From positions 62,001-126,000 of the forward strand of contig NZ_BMRY01000009.1 in assembly GCF_014648875.1 (NCBI RefSeq): a DNA stretch of 64,000 bases. Direction: 5' to 3'. Both the position numbers and the translations under genes were made by a program. The notes under the pieces are model-generated. The model was not told the DNA's origin. It saw nothing but the letters and a program-made list of their open reading frames with translations, and ran no database searches. How positions within the stretch are numbered: the stretch's first letter is position 1; each line of letters opens with the position of its first letter. Shown here in pieces: positions 24,152 through 32,566 of this stretch. The stretch is from Streptomyces parvus. GTDB lineage: Bacteria > Actinomycetota > Actinomycetes > Streptomycetales > Streptomycetaceae.

Positions 24152-24632
24152 CCCTGGCGATGAACGCGGCGAGATTCGTCATGGTGCGGTCGATCTGCTC
24201 CTCCAGGGTGAGGGACTCACGCAGTCGCCCGCCCACGCCGGCGTCCTTCTTCCCGCGTACGTAGAGCGAGCAGGCGAGGTCACTGCACATGTAGGCGCCG
24301 ACGGAGTTGCCCTGCTTGCCCGCCTTCCCCGGCTTGGGGGCCACCAGCAGGGAGACTCCCCCGGTGTGGACGGTCACGCACATCGAGCACATGCTGCGGC
24401 GGGTCTGCGAGGAGCCGGTGTCGGAGGAGCGCAACTGGACTCCGACATGACTCACGCCGGACGGCATCACCAGGTAGGCCCGGTCAGGGGCCTGAGGGTC
24501 GCGCCAGCCCAGGAAGTCCAGGTCGTCCCAGGGCCGGTCGGCCAGGTCACGGGGGACGGACAGGCGTTTGGCCTCGCCCTTGGTGCAGTTCACGAAGGCA
24601 CTGCGGATCTCTCGCTCGGTCAGGGGTTTCAT
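24141..24632 (-). CDS. FBP-domain protein (FusB-like EF-G-binding, zinc finger)
   Basis: A 163-residue protein of the FBP (fibronectin-binding/FusB C-terminal) family. Staphylococcal FusB/FusC bind elongation factor G and confer fusidic acid resistance through a four-cysteine treble-clef zinc finger; here the cysteines are in MCSMC and in YMCSDLACSLYVRGK. Streptomyces members are generally EF-G-associated but with uncharacterised roles. The ATG at 24632 is chosen because MKPLTEREIRSAF matches the family start; the upstream residues overlap an operator. It diverges from a TetR gene whose operator (24648-24668) lies between. Confidence 0.85.
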   Translation of the reverse strand: MKPLTEREIRSAFVNCTKGEAKRLSVPRDLADRPWDDLDFLGWRDPQAPDRAYLVMPSGVSHVGVQLRSSDTGSSQTRRSMCSMCVTVHTGGVSLLVAPKPGKAGKQGNSVGAYMCSDLACSLYVRGKKDAGVGGRLRESLTLEEQIDRTMTNLAAFIARVTA

Positions 24633-24647
24633 GAGATCCACGCTAAG

Positions 24648-24668
24648 TTGCCTAAAAGCATTAGGCAA
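24648..24668. promoter_or_regulatory. TetR operator TTGCCTAA-N5-TTAGGCAA
   Basis: Perfect 8-bp arms around five bases between the FBP and TetR starts, with a second partial version, ATTCCTTTAGGTAAT, at 24675-24689. The symmetric pair is a strong autoregulatory site candidate. Confidence 0.78.
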
Positions 24669-24714
24669 ACGTATATTCCTTTAGGTAATCATGGGGAAGC
24701 GTTCGGAGGGTGGC

Positions 24715-25287
24715 ATGGCACGAGCGGGGCTGGCGGCGGAGCGCGTGGTGCGGGCGGGCGCCGAGCTGGCGGACGAGATCGGCTTCGAGCAGGTGACCCC
24801 TTCGGAGCTCGCCCGGAAGCTGGGCATCAAGACCGCGAGTCTGTATTCGCACGTCAAGAACGCCCACGACCTCAAGACCAGGATCGCCCTGCTGGCCCTG
24901 GAGGAACTCGCCGACCAGGCGTCGGCGGCCATCGCGGGACGGGCGGGCCGGGACGCTCTCCGCGCGTTCGCCGACACCTACCGGGACTACGCGTTCCAGC
25001 ACCCGGGCCGCTTCGCCGCGGCCCGGTTCCGCCTCGACGCGGACACGGCGGCCGCGAGTGCGGGCATGCGCCACTCCCGGATGATGCGGGCGATTCTGCG
25101 CGGCTACGAATTGCCCGAGCTTCAGGAGACACACGCGGTACGGCTCCTGGGCAGCGTCTTCAACGGCTACGTGGAGCTGGAGATGGCGGGCGGTTTCAGC
25201 CACAGCGCCCCCTCCTCCGATCAGAGCTGGACGGAGATCCTCGACGCACTCGACTCCCTGCTGCGCAACTGGCCGGCCCCTTCCTGA
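24715..25287 (+). CDS. TetR-family regulator with WHG-type C-terminal domain
   Basis: A 190-residue TetR regulator. The DNA-binding region is LADEIGFEQVTPSELARKLGIKTASLYSHVKNAHDLKTRIALLA, and the C-terminal half fits the TetR_C_33/WHG group. The ATG at 24715 is taken because GGAGGGTGGC stands just before it; a start at 24691 is possible but has only a weak site and lies next to the operator. It diverges from the FBP gene and runs into the SGNH hydrolase gene 38 bp later. It probably represses itself, the hydrolase and the FBP gene. Confidence 0.88.
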   Translation: MARAGLAAERVVRAGAELADEIGFEQVTPSELARKLGIKTASLYSHVKNAHDLKTRIALLALEELADQASAAIAGRAGRDALRAFADTYRDYAFQHPGRFAAARFRLDADTAAASAGMRHSRMMRAILRGYELPELQETHAVRLLGSVFNGYVELEMAGGFSHSAPSSDQSWTEILDALDSLLRNWPAPS

Positions 25288-25325
25288 CCCGGATCCCCCT
25301 CACAACGAACGAAGAGAACACGCAC

Positions 25326-26510
25326 ATGACCACCCGGCACGACTGGACGACCACCCCCATCAGCACCGACATCCTGCGGGGCGCGCTCGACCTGGAGCAG
25401 ACCGAGCGCGGGGTGCTTCCGCACCGGCTGCCCGCCCGTGCGCGGCGGCAGATCGCCGACGGACAGCTGGCCATGGCCGAGTCCCAGCCCGCCGGCGTCC
25501 GGCTGGCGTTCCGCACCCGGGCGACCTCCGTCGAACTGGACGTGGTGGCCACCAAGCGCGTCTACGTCGGAGCTCCGCCGCGCCCCGACGGGGTGTACGA
25601 ACTCCTCGTGGACGGCCGCCTCGCGGGCCGGGCCGGCGCTTCCGGCGGCGACACGCTCACCATCGACATGTCCGCGGGGACGGCTCGGACCCGGCCGGGC
25701 CCCGTGGAGACGCTCCGGTTCACCGGTCTGCCGGACGGCGAGAAGGACGTCGAGATCTGGCTGCCCCACGACGAGACGACGCTCCTGGTCGCCCTGCGCA
25801 CCGACGCTCCGGTGCACACTCCCCGGCCGAGCGGCCGACCGGTCTGGCTGCACCACGGCAGTTCCATCAGCCACGGTTCCAACGCCGCCACCCCGACCGG
25901 CACCTGGCCCGCCCTGGCCGCGGCCTCCGGCGGTGCCGAACTGATCAACATGGGGTTCGGCGGTGGCGCCCTCCTCGACCCCTTCACCGCCCGGGCCATG
26001 CGCGACACCCCCGCCGACCTGCTCAGCGTCAAGATCGGTATCAACATCGTCAACGCCGACCTGATGCGGCTGCGCGCGTTCGGCCCGGCCGTCCACGGCT
26101 TCCTCGACACCCTGCGCGACGGGCACCCGACCGCACCGCTGCTGGTGATCTCGCCGATCTGCTGCCCCATCCACGAGAACACCCCGGGGCCGCTCGCCCC
26201 GGACTTCACCGCGATGAGCGAGGGCCGGGTGGGGTTCACGGCCACCGGCGATCCGGCGGAGGTCGCCGCGGGGAAGCTCACACTGACCGTGATCCGGGAC
26301 GAGCTGGCCCGGATCGTCAAGGAGCGCTCGGCCACCGATCCCCAGCTGCACCACCTCGACGGCCTGGACCTCTACGGCGCGGACGACCACGCCGAGTTCC
26401 CGCTGCCCGACGATCTGCACCCGGATCCCGCCACCCACCGGCGTATCGCCGAGCGTTTCGCCCGGCACGCCTTCGGCCGTGGTGGACCCTTCGCCGCGCA
26501 GGAGCGGTGA
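25326..26510 (+). CDS. SGNH/GDSL-family hydrolase
   Basis: A 394-residue hydrolase. The N-terminal 160 residues are a beta-sandwich-like accessory region (ATSVELDVVATKRVYVG, VYELLVDGRLAG), then the SGNH core: HHGSSISHGSNA carries the nucleophile serine of block I, GFGGGALLDPFTARAMRD block II, SVKIGINIVN block III (GxN), and the DDLHPDPATH end holds the catalytic Asp and His of block V. This is the layout of carbohydrate or lipid esterases of the GDSL_2 group with N-terminal domain. Cytoplasmic, since no signal peptide is seen. It is in an operon with the preceding TetR gene. Confidence 0.88.
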   Translation: MTTRHDWTTTPISTDILRGALDLEQTERGVLPHRLPARARRQIADGQLAMAESQPAGVRLAFRTRATSVELDVVATKRVYVGAPPRPDGVYELLVDGRLAGRAGASGGDTLTIDMSAGTARTRPGPVETLRFTGLPDGEKDVEIWLPHDETTLLVALRTDAPVHTPRPSGRPVWLHHGSSISHGSNAATPTGTWPALAAASGGAELINMGFGGGALLDPFTARAMRDTPADLLSVKIGINIVNADLMRLRAFGPAVHGFLDTLRDGHPTAPLLVISPICCPIHENTPGPLAPDFTAMSEGRVGFTATGDPAEVAAGKLTLTVIRDELARIVKERSATDPQLHHLDGLDLYGADDHAEFPLPDDLHPDPATHRRIAERFARHAFGRGGPFAAQER

Positions 26511-26534
26511 CTCCCGAGCGCGCCGTCGGCCGTC

Positions 26535-26572
26535 GGCGGGGAGCCGGTTCGGGACGAGCCCGGCTCCCCGCC
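26535..26572. terminator. Hairpin terminator between hydrolase and snapalysin genes
   Basis: Perfect 13-bp arms, GGCGGGGAGCCGG and its complement, with TTT following. Separates convergent genes. Confidence 0.75.
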
Positions 26573-26589
26573 TTTCGCCGTACGCCCGG

Positions 26590-27168
26590 TTACGGAGCGT
26601 CCACCAGGATGCGGCCGTCGGCCGGAACGCGGGAGGCGAGGCCGCCCGCGTAGGCGGATTCCACGCGGGCCCGCTCGGCCGCGTTCGGAACCGCGTTCGT
26701 GCAGCTCGCTCCGGCACTGGAGCCTGACATCAGCTGGGAGCAGGGGCCGGGTTTGGTGTCCGGCAGGCCCAGGCTGTGGCCGAGTTCATGGGCCGCGATA
26801 CGGGTCTTGTCGTGGCCCTGGGTGACCGCCTGGCTGCCCAGCTCCACCCGGGCCTGGCCGCCGGGGCGGACCGGGCCGAGCGTGGCCTGCGGCCAGCCGC
26901 TGGTGGCCACGATCTGTATCTCGGCCCGCGTGCCGGGTGCGGCCTCGACGAGCTTGACGTTGCCGACGTTTCCGTTCCAGGAGGCGACCCCTGCGGCGAT
27001 CGCCGCCTCCCAGCCGCCGGCCCTGCTGTCGTCGTAGCGGAGCGTCACCACGGCTGCCGTGCTCTCCGCGGCCGGGTCCGGCGCGGGAGCGGCGTGCGCC
27101 GCCGTGGCCGAGGCCAGGGTGAGCGCCACGGCGGCACCGGCCGCCTTGAACCATCTGGAATCCAGCAT
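26590..27168 (-). CDS. Snapalysin (small extracellular neutral metalloprotease, M7)
   Basis: A 192-residue exported protease. The signal peptide ends at TAAHA/APAP, then a short propeptide; the mature part has the zinc motif HELGHSLGLPD (H127, H131 and D137 as ligands), YDDSRAGGWEAAIAAG and the disulfide pair in GPCSQLMSGSSAGASC. This is the smallest zinc metalloprotease family and is characteristic of Streptomyces. The ATG at 27168 is chosen for AAGGGACGA upstream. Usually a LysR regulator lies next to it; here the neighbour is a sirtuin gene in the other direction. Confidence 0.95.
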   Translation of the reverse strand: MLDSRWFKAAGAAVALTLASATAAHAAPAPDPAAESTAAVVTLRYDDSRAGGWEAAIAAGVASWNGNVGNVKLVEAAPGTRAEIQIVATSGWPQATLGPVRPGGQARVELGSQAVTQGHDKTRIAAHELGHSLGLPDTKPGPCSQLMSGSSAGASCTNAVPNAAERARVESAYAGGLASRVPADGRILVDAP

Positions 27169-27410
27169 TGTTCGTCCCTTCATTCATGGGGGGCTCGGCT
27201 CCTCGCGGAGCCGGGCGAGTGGGGGAAACGGCCGGTTCGCGGGGAACCGGGCGGCCTCGATGGCCGGTTGCCGTTCCTCCCGGGCCGCAGGACCTATGCC
27301 GCGAACAGAGCTTGGTCATGCCCCTGTCACGAAATGAGGCCGGAAACCGCCCCTTGCTTCGTGGTGGCGCTAGGCCGACGGCGCCGGGGCCTGTTCCGTA
27401 CCCTGGGGGC

Positions 27411-28328
27411 ATGCGCATGCGACCGACCCTGAGCTGGACCTCGGACGAGGAGCTGCCGCCGGGCACGACGGACCTGGAGCCGGTCGCCGGGGCGCTGCGC
27501 GGTGGCCGTGTCCTGATCCTGAGCGGGGCGGGCCTCTCCACGGAGTCGGGCATCCCCGACTACCGGGGCGAGGGCGGGAGCCTGAGCCGCCACACCCCCA
27601 TGACCTACCAGGACTTCACGGCCGACGCCGGTGCCCGGCGGCGCTACTGGGCGCGCAGCCATCTCGGCTGGCGTACGTTCGGCCGCGCCCGGCCCAACGC
27701 CGGGCACCGGGCCGTGGCCGCCTTCGGGCGGCAGGGCCTGCTCTCAGGCGTGATCACCCAGAACGTCGACGGGCTGCACCAGGCCGCGGGCAGTAACGAC
27801 GTCGTGGACCTGCACGGCCGTCTGGACCGGGTCGTCTGCCTGTCCTGCGGCACCTTCAGCCCGCGCCGCGAGCTGGCGCACCGGCTGGAGGCGGCCAACG
27901 AGGGGTTCGCGCCGGTGGCCTCCGCGCTGAACCCGGACGGCGACGCGGACCTCACGGACGAGCAGGTCGGGGACTTCCGCGTGGTGCCCTGCGCCTCCTG
28001 CGGTGGGGTCCTCAAACCGGACGTGGTGTTCTTCGGCGAGGCCGTGCCCCCGCAGCGGGTCGAGCACTGCCGCACGCTGGTCCGCGAGGCGCGCACCCTG
28101 CTGGTCCTGGGCTCCTCGCTGACCGTGATGTCGGGGCTGCGCTTCGTCCGCCAGGCCGCCGGGGCCGGTACGCCGGTGCTGATCGTCAACCGGGATGCGA
28201 CCCGGGGCGACCGGCACGCCGTGACCCGTATCGCCCTTCCGCTGGGATCGGCTCTCACCGCCGCGGCGGGCCGACTCGGTGTTCACGTCCCCGCCCATGC
28301 CGCCGACACGGCGGCAGAGCCCGCCTAG
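27411..28328 (+). CDS. Sir2-family NAD-dependent deacylase
   Basis: A 305-residue sirtuin. NAD motif ILSGAGLSTESGIPDYRG opens the fold; the catalytic block is VITQNVDGLHQAAGS and VDLHGRL with the histidine; the four zinc cysteines are in RVVCLSCGTF and VPCASCGGVLKPDVVFFGEAVP. Such enzymes remove acyl groups from lysine using NAD. Streptomyces genomes commonly have two or more, and this one has the extended 22-residue N-terminus. Start ATG at 27411 after TACCCTGGGGGC; the ribosome site is weak. Confidence 0.95.
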   Translation: MRMRPTLSWTSDEELPPGTTDLEPVAGALRGGRVLILSGAGLSTESGIPDYRGEGGSLSRHTPMTYQDFTADAGARRRYWARSHLGWRTFGRARPNAGHRAVAAFGRQGLLSGVITQNVDGLHQAAGSNDVVDLHGRLDRVVCLSCGTFSPRRELAHRLEAANEGFAPVASALNPDGDADLTDEQVGDFRVVPCASCGGVLKPDVVFFGEAVPPQRVEHCRTLVREARTLLVLGSSLTVMSGLRFVRQAAGAGTPVLIVNRDATRGDRHAVTRIALPLGSALTAAAGRLGVHVPAHAADTAAEPA

Positions 28329-28459
28329 CCGACGACGCACACCGCTCTCCCGACCCCAGCATCACTCTCCGTCACTCTGCGCACGCGGGACATTACCGAT
28401 ATAGATGCTTATGGGTAACTCCCCGCCTTCCGAGGCCGTCGACAGAGCAAGGAGCAACC

Positions 28460-29290
28460 GTGCCTTCAGTACCGTCCATCACCCTCAACAACGGTGTGGC
28501 GATCCCCCAGCTCGGCTTCGGGACCTTCCAGATCCCGCCGGACGAGACCTGCGAGACCACCGTCGCCGCTCTGGAGACCGGCTACCGGCACATCGACACG
28601 GCGCAGATGTACGGCAACGAGAAGGAGGTCGGCCAGGCGGTCCGGGAGTCCGGGCTCGACCGCGCCGACGTCTTCGTCACGAGCAAGCTGAACAACGGGG
28701 CGCACGCGCCCGCCGAGGCACTCCGGGCGTTCGACCGTTCCCTGGAGGAGCTGGGCTTCGACTACCTGGACCTCTTCCTCATCCACTGGCCCCTGCCGGG
28801 TGGTTCGGGCGACTTCGTGGAGACGTGGAAGGCGCTGGAGGAGATCTACCGGTCCGGGCGCGCCAAGGCGATCGGGGTCTCCAACTTCCAGGAGAACCAT
28901 CTGCGCCGGCTGCTGGACAACAGCACGGTGGTGCCCGCCGTCAACCAGATCGAGGTGCACCCGTACCTCACGCAGGAGCCTCTGCGGGCCTTCGGGGCGG
29001 AGCACGACATCGCCACGGAGGCGTGGTCGCCCATCGCCCAGGGCAAGGTGCTCTCCGATCCGACGATCGCGCGGATCGCCGAGCGGGTGGGCAGGAAGCC
29101 CGCACAGGTGGTGCTGCGCTGGCATCTGCAGCGCGGGGACATCGTCTTCCCCAAGTCCGTGACGCTGAAGCGCATCCAGGACAACTTCGCGCTCTTCGAC
29201 TTCGAGCTCACCGGGGGCGACATCGGCGAGATCTCCGCACTCAACCGTGACGAACGCACCGGGCCCGACCCGGACACCTTCAACGGCTGA
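28460..29290 (+). CDS. Aldo/keto reductase
   Basis: A 276-residue NADPH-dependent reductase of the AKR superfamily (AKR5-like). The (beta/alpha)8 start NNGVAIPQLGFGTFQIPP, the catalytic Tyr in GYRHIDTAQMYGNEKEVG, Lys in DVFVTSKL, and His in FLIHWPLP are visible, together with the C-terminal cofactor motif IVFPKSVTLKRIQDNFALFDFEL. The GTG start is supported by CAAGGAGCAAC. Acts on small aldehydes and ketones, such as 2,5-diketogluconate in some members. It is alone on its strand. Confidence 0.93.
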   Translation: MPSVPSITLNNGVAIPQLGFGTFQIPPDETCETTVAALETGYRHIDTAQMYGNEKEVGQAVRESGLDRADVFVTSKLNNGAHAPAEALRAFDRSLEELGFDYLDLFLIHWPLPGGSGDFVETWKALEEIYRSGRAKAIGVSNFQENHLRRLLDNSTVVPAVNQIEVHPYLTQEPLRAFGAEHDIATEAWSPIAQGKVLSDPTIARIAERVGRKPAQVVLRWHLQRGDIVFPKSVTLKRIQDNFALFDFELTGGDIGEISALNRDERTGPDPDTFNG

Positions 29291-29306
29291 CCCGGCCCGG
29301 CGGCAT

Positions 29307-29345
29307 GGTGCGCGTACGCGGTGATCCCCACCGCGTACGCGCACC
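29307..29345. terminator. Hairpin terminator between aldo/keto reductase and BtuF-like genes
   Basis: Arms GTGCGCGTACGCGGTG (29308-29323) and its exact complement (29329-29344) around ATCCC. The convergent arrangement and perfect stem fit a bidirectional terminator. Confidence 0.8.
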
Positions 29346-29355
29346 CAGGGCCCTA

Positions 29356-30378
29356 CTACCGTGCGAAGTTCCTCAGGTCCTCGGCGAGCGAGCTGATCGC
29401 CGCCGGATTGCGCGGGCTCTCGACGAGGTCCACGTAGTCGAGGACGACGATGCGGTCGTTCTTGATCGCCGATACACCGGCGAGGGGCTTGTAGGACTTC
29501 AGGAACTTCCGCTTCTCGTCCGCGCCGGTGTCGCCGTAGTCGTTGATGACGATGACCTCGGGATCGCGGTCGACCACCGTCTCCCAGCCGACCGTGGTCC
29601 AGCTGTCCTTGAGGTCCTTCATGATGTGGTCGCCGCCGGCCTTGGTGATGATGTCGTGCGGTCCGGCGTACGCGCCCGAGGTCAGCGGCTTGTCCTTGCC
29701 GTCGTCGTAGAGGAAGACGCGGAGGCGGTCGTCGCCCGTCGCCGCCCGGGAGCGCGCGTCGGCGACCTCCTTCCGGAACGAGGTGATGAGGGTGTTCGCC
29801 CGGTCCTCGACGTCGAAGATCTTTCCGAGGTTCCGCAGGTCGGTGTAGAGCGCTTCGAGCGGGGGCATGACGCCGCGGGCCTTGCCCTGCCCGTTCCGGC
29901 AGGACTCGCTGAGCAGGTAGGAGTCGATGCCCACGCGCTTCAGTTCGGCGGGGGTGAAGCCCTCGCCCTCGTTGAATCCGTAGTTCCAGCCGGCGAAGAC
30001 CAGATCGGCCCGGGCGTCGAGGACCAACTCCTTGTTGATGCGCTCCTTGGAGAGCCACTTGGTCTTCTTGTAGCCGTCCTTCCAGGGGACGGACGTCATG
30101 TCGCCCTTGTCGTCGGGCATCACGTATCCGGCCATGTGGTCCTCGAGGCCGAGGGCGAACATGATCTCGGTGATGCCGACGTCGTTGGTCACGACCCGCT
30201 GCGGGGCCTTGTCGTAGCGCTTCTTCTCACCGCAGTTCTCCACGGTCACCGGGTAGTGGCGGTCGGCCTGTGCGGTGCTGTCCTTCCCGTCGGCTTCCGG
30301 TGTGACGTCCGCTCCGCAACCGGTGAGGGCCAGGGCGGCGGCGAGGACGAAGGCCGCGGGGCGCAGGGGGTGGGGCAT
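29356..30378 (-). CDS. btuF: Cobalamin/siderophore ABC transporter substrate-binding lipoprotein (BtuF-like)
   Basis: A 340-residue lipoprotein (lipobox LTGC, C21) of the FecB/BtuF class III binding-protein family: RVVTNDVGITEIMFALGLEDHMAGYV, ADLVFAGWNYGFNEGEGFTPAEL, DPEVIVINDYGD and a long central helix. It has the family's extra cysteines (VENCGEKKRY and LLSESCRNGQ). By sequence it could serve siderophores, but the operon begins with a cobalamin riboswitch, so corrinoid binding is the better call. It is last in the operon, 14 bp after the ATPase gene. Confidence 0.87.
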   Translation of the reverse strand: MPHPLRPAAFVLAAALALTGCGADVTPEADGKDSTAQADRHYPVTVENCGEKKRYDKAPQRVVTNDVGITEIMFALGLEDHMAGYVMPDDKGDMTSVPWKDGYKKTKWLSKERINKELVLDARADLVFAGWNYGFNEGEGFTPAELKRVGIDSYLLSESCRNGQGKARGVMPPLEALYTDLRNLGKIFDVEDRANTLITSFRKEVADARSRAATGDDRLRVFLYDDGKDKPLTSGAYAGPHDIITKAGGDHIMKDLKDSWTTVGWETVVDRDPEVIVINDYGDTGADEKRKFLKSYKPLAGVSAIKNDRIVVLDYVDLVESPRNPAAISSLAEDLRNFAR

Positions 30379-30392
30379 GGGGCGGGGCTCCT

Positions 30393-31175
30393 TCAGGGGG
30401 TGGGACGGGCCGGGGGAAGGTCGAAGAGCAGTTGCAGCGCCCCGGTCGCGGGGTGCGTGACGCGGTGTGCCCGTACGCCGAAGACGTCGGCCAGCAGTTC
30501 GGTGGTCAGGACGTCGTGCGGGGGTCCGGAGGCGACGATCCGGCCGCTGTCGATGACGTGGACGGCGTCGCAGTGCAGGGCGGCGAGGTTCAGGTCGTGC
30601 AGGGCGGTCAGCACGGTCAGGCCGCTGTCGCGGACCAGGGCGAGGACTTCCAACTGATGGGCGATGTCCAGGTGGTTGGTGGGCTCGTCTAGCACGAGGA
30701 CCCGGGGCTGCTGGGCGAGCGCGCGGGCGATGAGGACGCGCTGCCGCTCGCCGCCGGAGAGGGTCAGGAAGCCGCGTTCGGCCAGGTGTCCCGCCCCGAC
30801 CCCTTCCAGCGCCTCGTCGCAGCGGCGGCGGTCCTCGTCGGTCGTCCGGGCCATCGGCCCCTGGTGCGGCAGACGGCCCATGGCGACGATCTCGGCGACG
30901 GTGAAGTCGAATTCGGCGACCGCGTCCTGAGGCAGGGCGGCCAGCCGTCGGGCGCCTTCCCGGGTGGTGAGGGCGTGGAGGTCCTCACCACCGATCCTGA
31001 CGGCGCCGGCGGACGGCCGCAGAGCCCGGTAGACGCAGCGCAGGAGAGTGGACTTCCCGCTGCCGTTGGGGCCGACCAGGCCGACGAGCTGCCCGTCGGC
31101 CGCGCCCAGGGTGACCTGGTCCACCAGGCGTGCGCCGGCGATCTCGACGGTGAGCTCGTCGATGTCGATCCGCAT
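30393..31175 (-). CDS. btuD: Cobalamin/siderophore ABC transporter ATP-binding protein (BtuD-like)
   Basis: A 260-residue ATPase of the FecE/BtuD family. Walker A GPNGSGKST (35-43), signature LSGGERQRVLIARALAQQPRVLVLDEPTNHLD, followed by VLTALHDLNLAALHCDAVHVIDSGRIVASG. That whole block is the standard iron/B12 importer form. Its ATG overlaps the permease stop (ATGA at 31173-31177). It powers uptake by the permease encoded upstream; BtuF-like protein follows. Confidence 0.95.
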   Translation of the reverse strand: MRIDIDELTVEIAGARLVDQVTLGAADGQLVGLVGPNGSGKSTLLRCVYRALRPSAGAVRIGGEDLHALTTREGARRLAALPQDAVAEFDFTVAEIVAMGRLPHQGPMARTTDEDRRRCDEALEGVGAGHLAERGFLTLSGGERQRVLIARALAQQPRVLVLDEPTNHLDIAHQLEVLALVRDSGLTVLTALHDLNLAALHCDAVHVIDSGRIVASGPPHDVLTTELLADVFGVRAHRVTHPATGALQLLFDLPPARPTP

Positions 31176-32284
31176 CAGATGCCCCCGAAGGAGTAGGCGC
31201 GCCGGCGCATGAGGAGGATGAAGCAGGGAACACCGATGACCGCGGTGAGGACGCCCACGGGCAGTTCGGCCGGGGCGAGCACCACGCGCGAGAGGATGTC
31301 GACCCAGATCAGCAGGACGGCTCCGGCGAGGGGTGCGACGGCCAGAAGCCGCCGGTGGTCCGCGCCGACCAGCATCCGGGTGGCGTGCGGGACCATCAGG
31401 CCGACGAAGCCGATCGCCCCGCTGACCGCGACGACCGCCCCGGTGACGGCCGCGGAGACGAGGAAGAGTTCCCTGCGCAGTCTCCCGGGGTCGACGCCGA
31501 GCGCGGCGGCGGTCTCGTCGCCCATGGCGAGGGCGTTCAGGCGCCGCGCCGACCAGCCGAGGTGCGCGAGGCCGGCGAGCACCGCCCCGGCGGCGATCGG
31601 CACGGCGGCCCAGTTGGCGCCGCTCAGGCTGCCGAGCAGCCACATCATCGCGGAGCGGGCCGCTTCCCCGCGCTCGGCCGCGAACACCATGAAGGTGGTG
31701 ACGGCGGAGAAGCCGTAGTACATCGCGGTTCCCGTCAGCACGAGCCGGAGCGGGGTGAGACCGCGTTCGGTGCGGGCGACCGCGTACACGAGCAGCATCG
31801 CGAGGAGCGCGGAGCCGAATGCCGCCGTGGACAGCGCCCAGATGCCCAGTGCGCCCAGGGCCCCGAAGATGAGGACGGCGTTGGCGCCGACCGCCGCGCC
31901 CGAGGAGATGCCGAGCACGAACGGGTCGGCGAGCGCGTTGCGCACCATGGCCTGGACTGCGACGCCGATGGCCGACAGACCGGCGCCCACGACCGCGGCC
32001 AGAACCGCTCGTGGCAGGCGCAGTTCCCAGACGATGGTGTAGGCCGGGACCTCTTCGGAGCCGATGGCTCCGCCGGTGATTCCTGCCCAGAGGTAGCGCG
32101 TCACTTCGGCCCAGGAGAGCCCCGACGCCCCGAGTGCCGCTCCGCAGACGAGCGAGAGGGGAAGGGCGAGGCCCAGACCGGTCAGGAGGAGCGGCAGGGG
32201 GACGCGGCGGGGCGGCGCCGGTCCGGTGCCGCCCCGCGCGGGGCGTGGCGGTTTGGCGGGTATGCGGTCGAGAGACGTGGCCAC
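31175..32284 (-). CDS. btuC: Cobalamin/siderophore ABC transporter permease (FecCD/BtuC-like)
   Basis: A 369-residue FecCD-type permease with about nine to ten helices. LRLPRAVLAAVVGAGLSAIGVAVQAMVRNALADPFVLGISSGAAVGAN is the family hallmark, and the coupling loop and end (GAIGFVGLMVPHATRMLVGADHRRLL, DILSRVVLAPAELPVGVLTAVIGVPCFILLMRRR) are complete. The start is uncertain. GTG at 32284 is preferred: the GTG at 32377 would put a hairpin (32337-32351) and part of the riboswitch leader inside the coding region. It is first in the operon behind a B12 riboswitch. Confidence 0.9.
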   Translation of the reverse strand: MATSLDRIPAKPPRPARGGTGPAPPRRVPLPLLLTGLGLALPLSLVCGAALGASGLSWAEVTRYLWAGITGGAIGSEEVPAYTIVWELRLPRAVLAAVVGAGLSAIGVAVQAMVRNALADPFVLGISSGAAVGANAVLIFGALGALGIWALSTAAFGSALLAMLLVYAVARTERGLTPLRLVLTGTAMYYGFSAVTTFMVFAAERGEAARSAMMWLLGSLSGANWAAVPIAAGAVLAGLAHLGWSARRLNALAMGDETAAALGVDPGRLRRELFLVSAAVTGAVVAVSGAIGFVGLMVPHATRMLVGADHRRLLAVAPLAGAVLLIWVDILSRVVLAPAELPVGVLTAVIGVPCFILLMRRRAYSFGGI

Positions 32285-32336
32285 GGGCCGGTCGCTTTCG
32301 CCTCGGGCCGTGCGTCGCACAAGGAGAAGCGGCCCC

Positions 32337-32351
32337 GGACGGCGGCCGTCC
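32337..32351 (-). terminator. Leader hairpin between B12 riboswitch and btuC start
   Basis: GGACGGC paired with GCCGTCC, practically a tight stem, in the leader of the transporter operon. It could be the expression platform (terminator or ribosome-site control) of the riboswitch. Confidence 0.4.
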
Positions 32352-32397
32352 CGCGCAGCGCCCTTTTCGCAGTCCACGGCGAATGGTCAGGAGCCTT

Positions 32398-32490
32398 CTG
32401 TGCCGCGGGTGATCGGGCTCACGGACCGGGGGTCCGTCTACCGTTGCGGGTCAGCGCCGGGTTTCGACCGGACTTCCCCCGTGACGAGTC
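32398..32490 (-). ncRNA. Cobalamin (B12) riboswitch
   Basis: On the minus strand the leader contains GGGGGAAGTCCGGTCGAAAC, then CCCGGCGCTGACCCGCAACGG, and further on GTGAGCCCGATCACCCG. The GGGAAG..CCGGTG.GAA...CCGGCGCTGACCCGCAACGGT core and the downstream GAGCCCGA-type B12 box match actinobacterial cobalamin riboswitches. It precedes btuCDF and so indicates that the operon imports a corrinoid. A -10-like TAGGCT lies just upstream (complement of 32494-32499). I recognised it by eye; a covariance search would settle it. Confidence 0.85.
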
Positions 32491-32493
32491 CGC

Positions 32494-32499
32494 AGCCTA
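32494..32499 (-). promoter_or_regulatory. Candidate -10 box for the riboswitch operon
   Basis: TAGGCT on the minus strand, about 10 bases before the start of the riboswitch core. Confidence 0.4.
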
Positions 32500-32566
32500 G
32501 CGCGTACGTCCGTTCCGGTTTCGGGGAGGGCCGGGACGTCCTCGGCGTTCACCGCGTCGACCTCGT

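Noticed and set aside
29356..32284. Iron-siderophore importer
   Set aside because: Plausible from protein family alone, but the upstream B12 riboswitch makes corrinoid uptake more likely.
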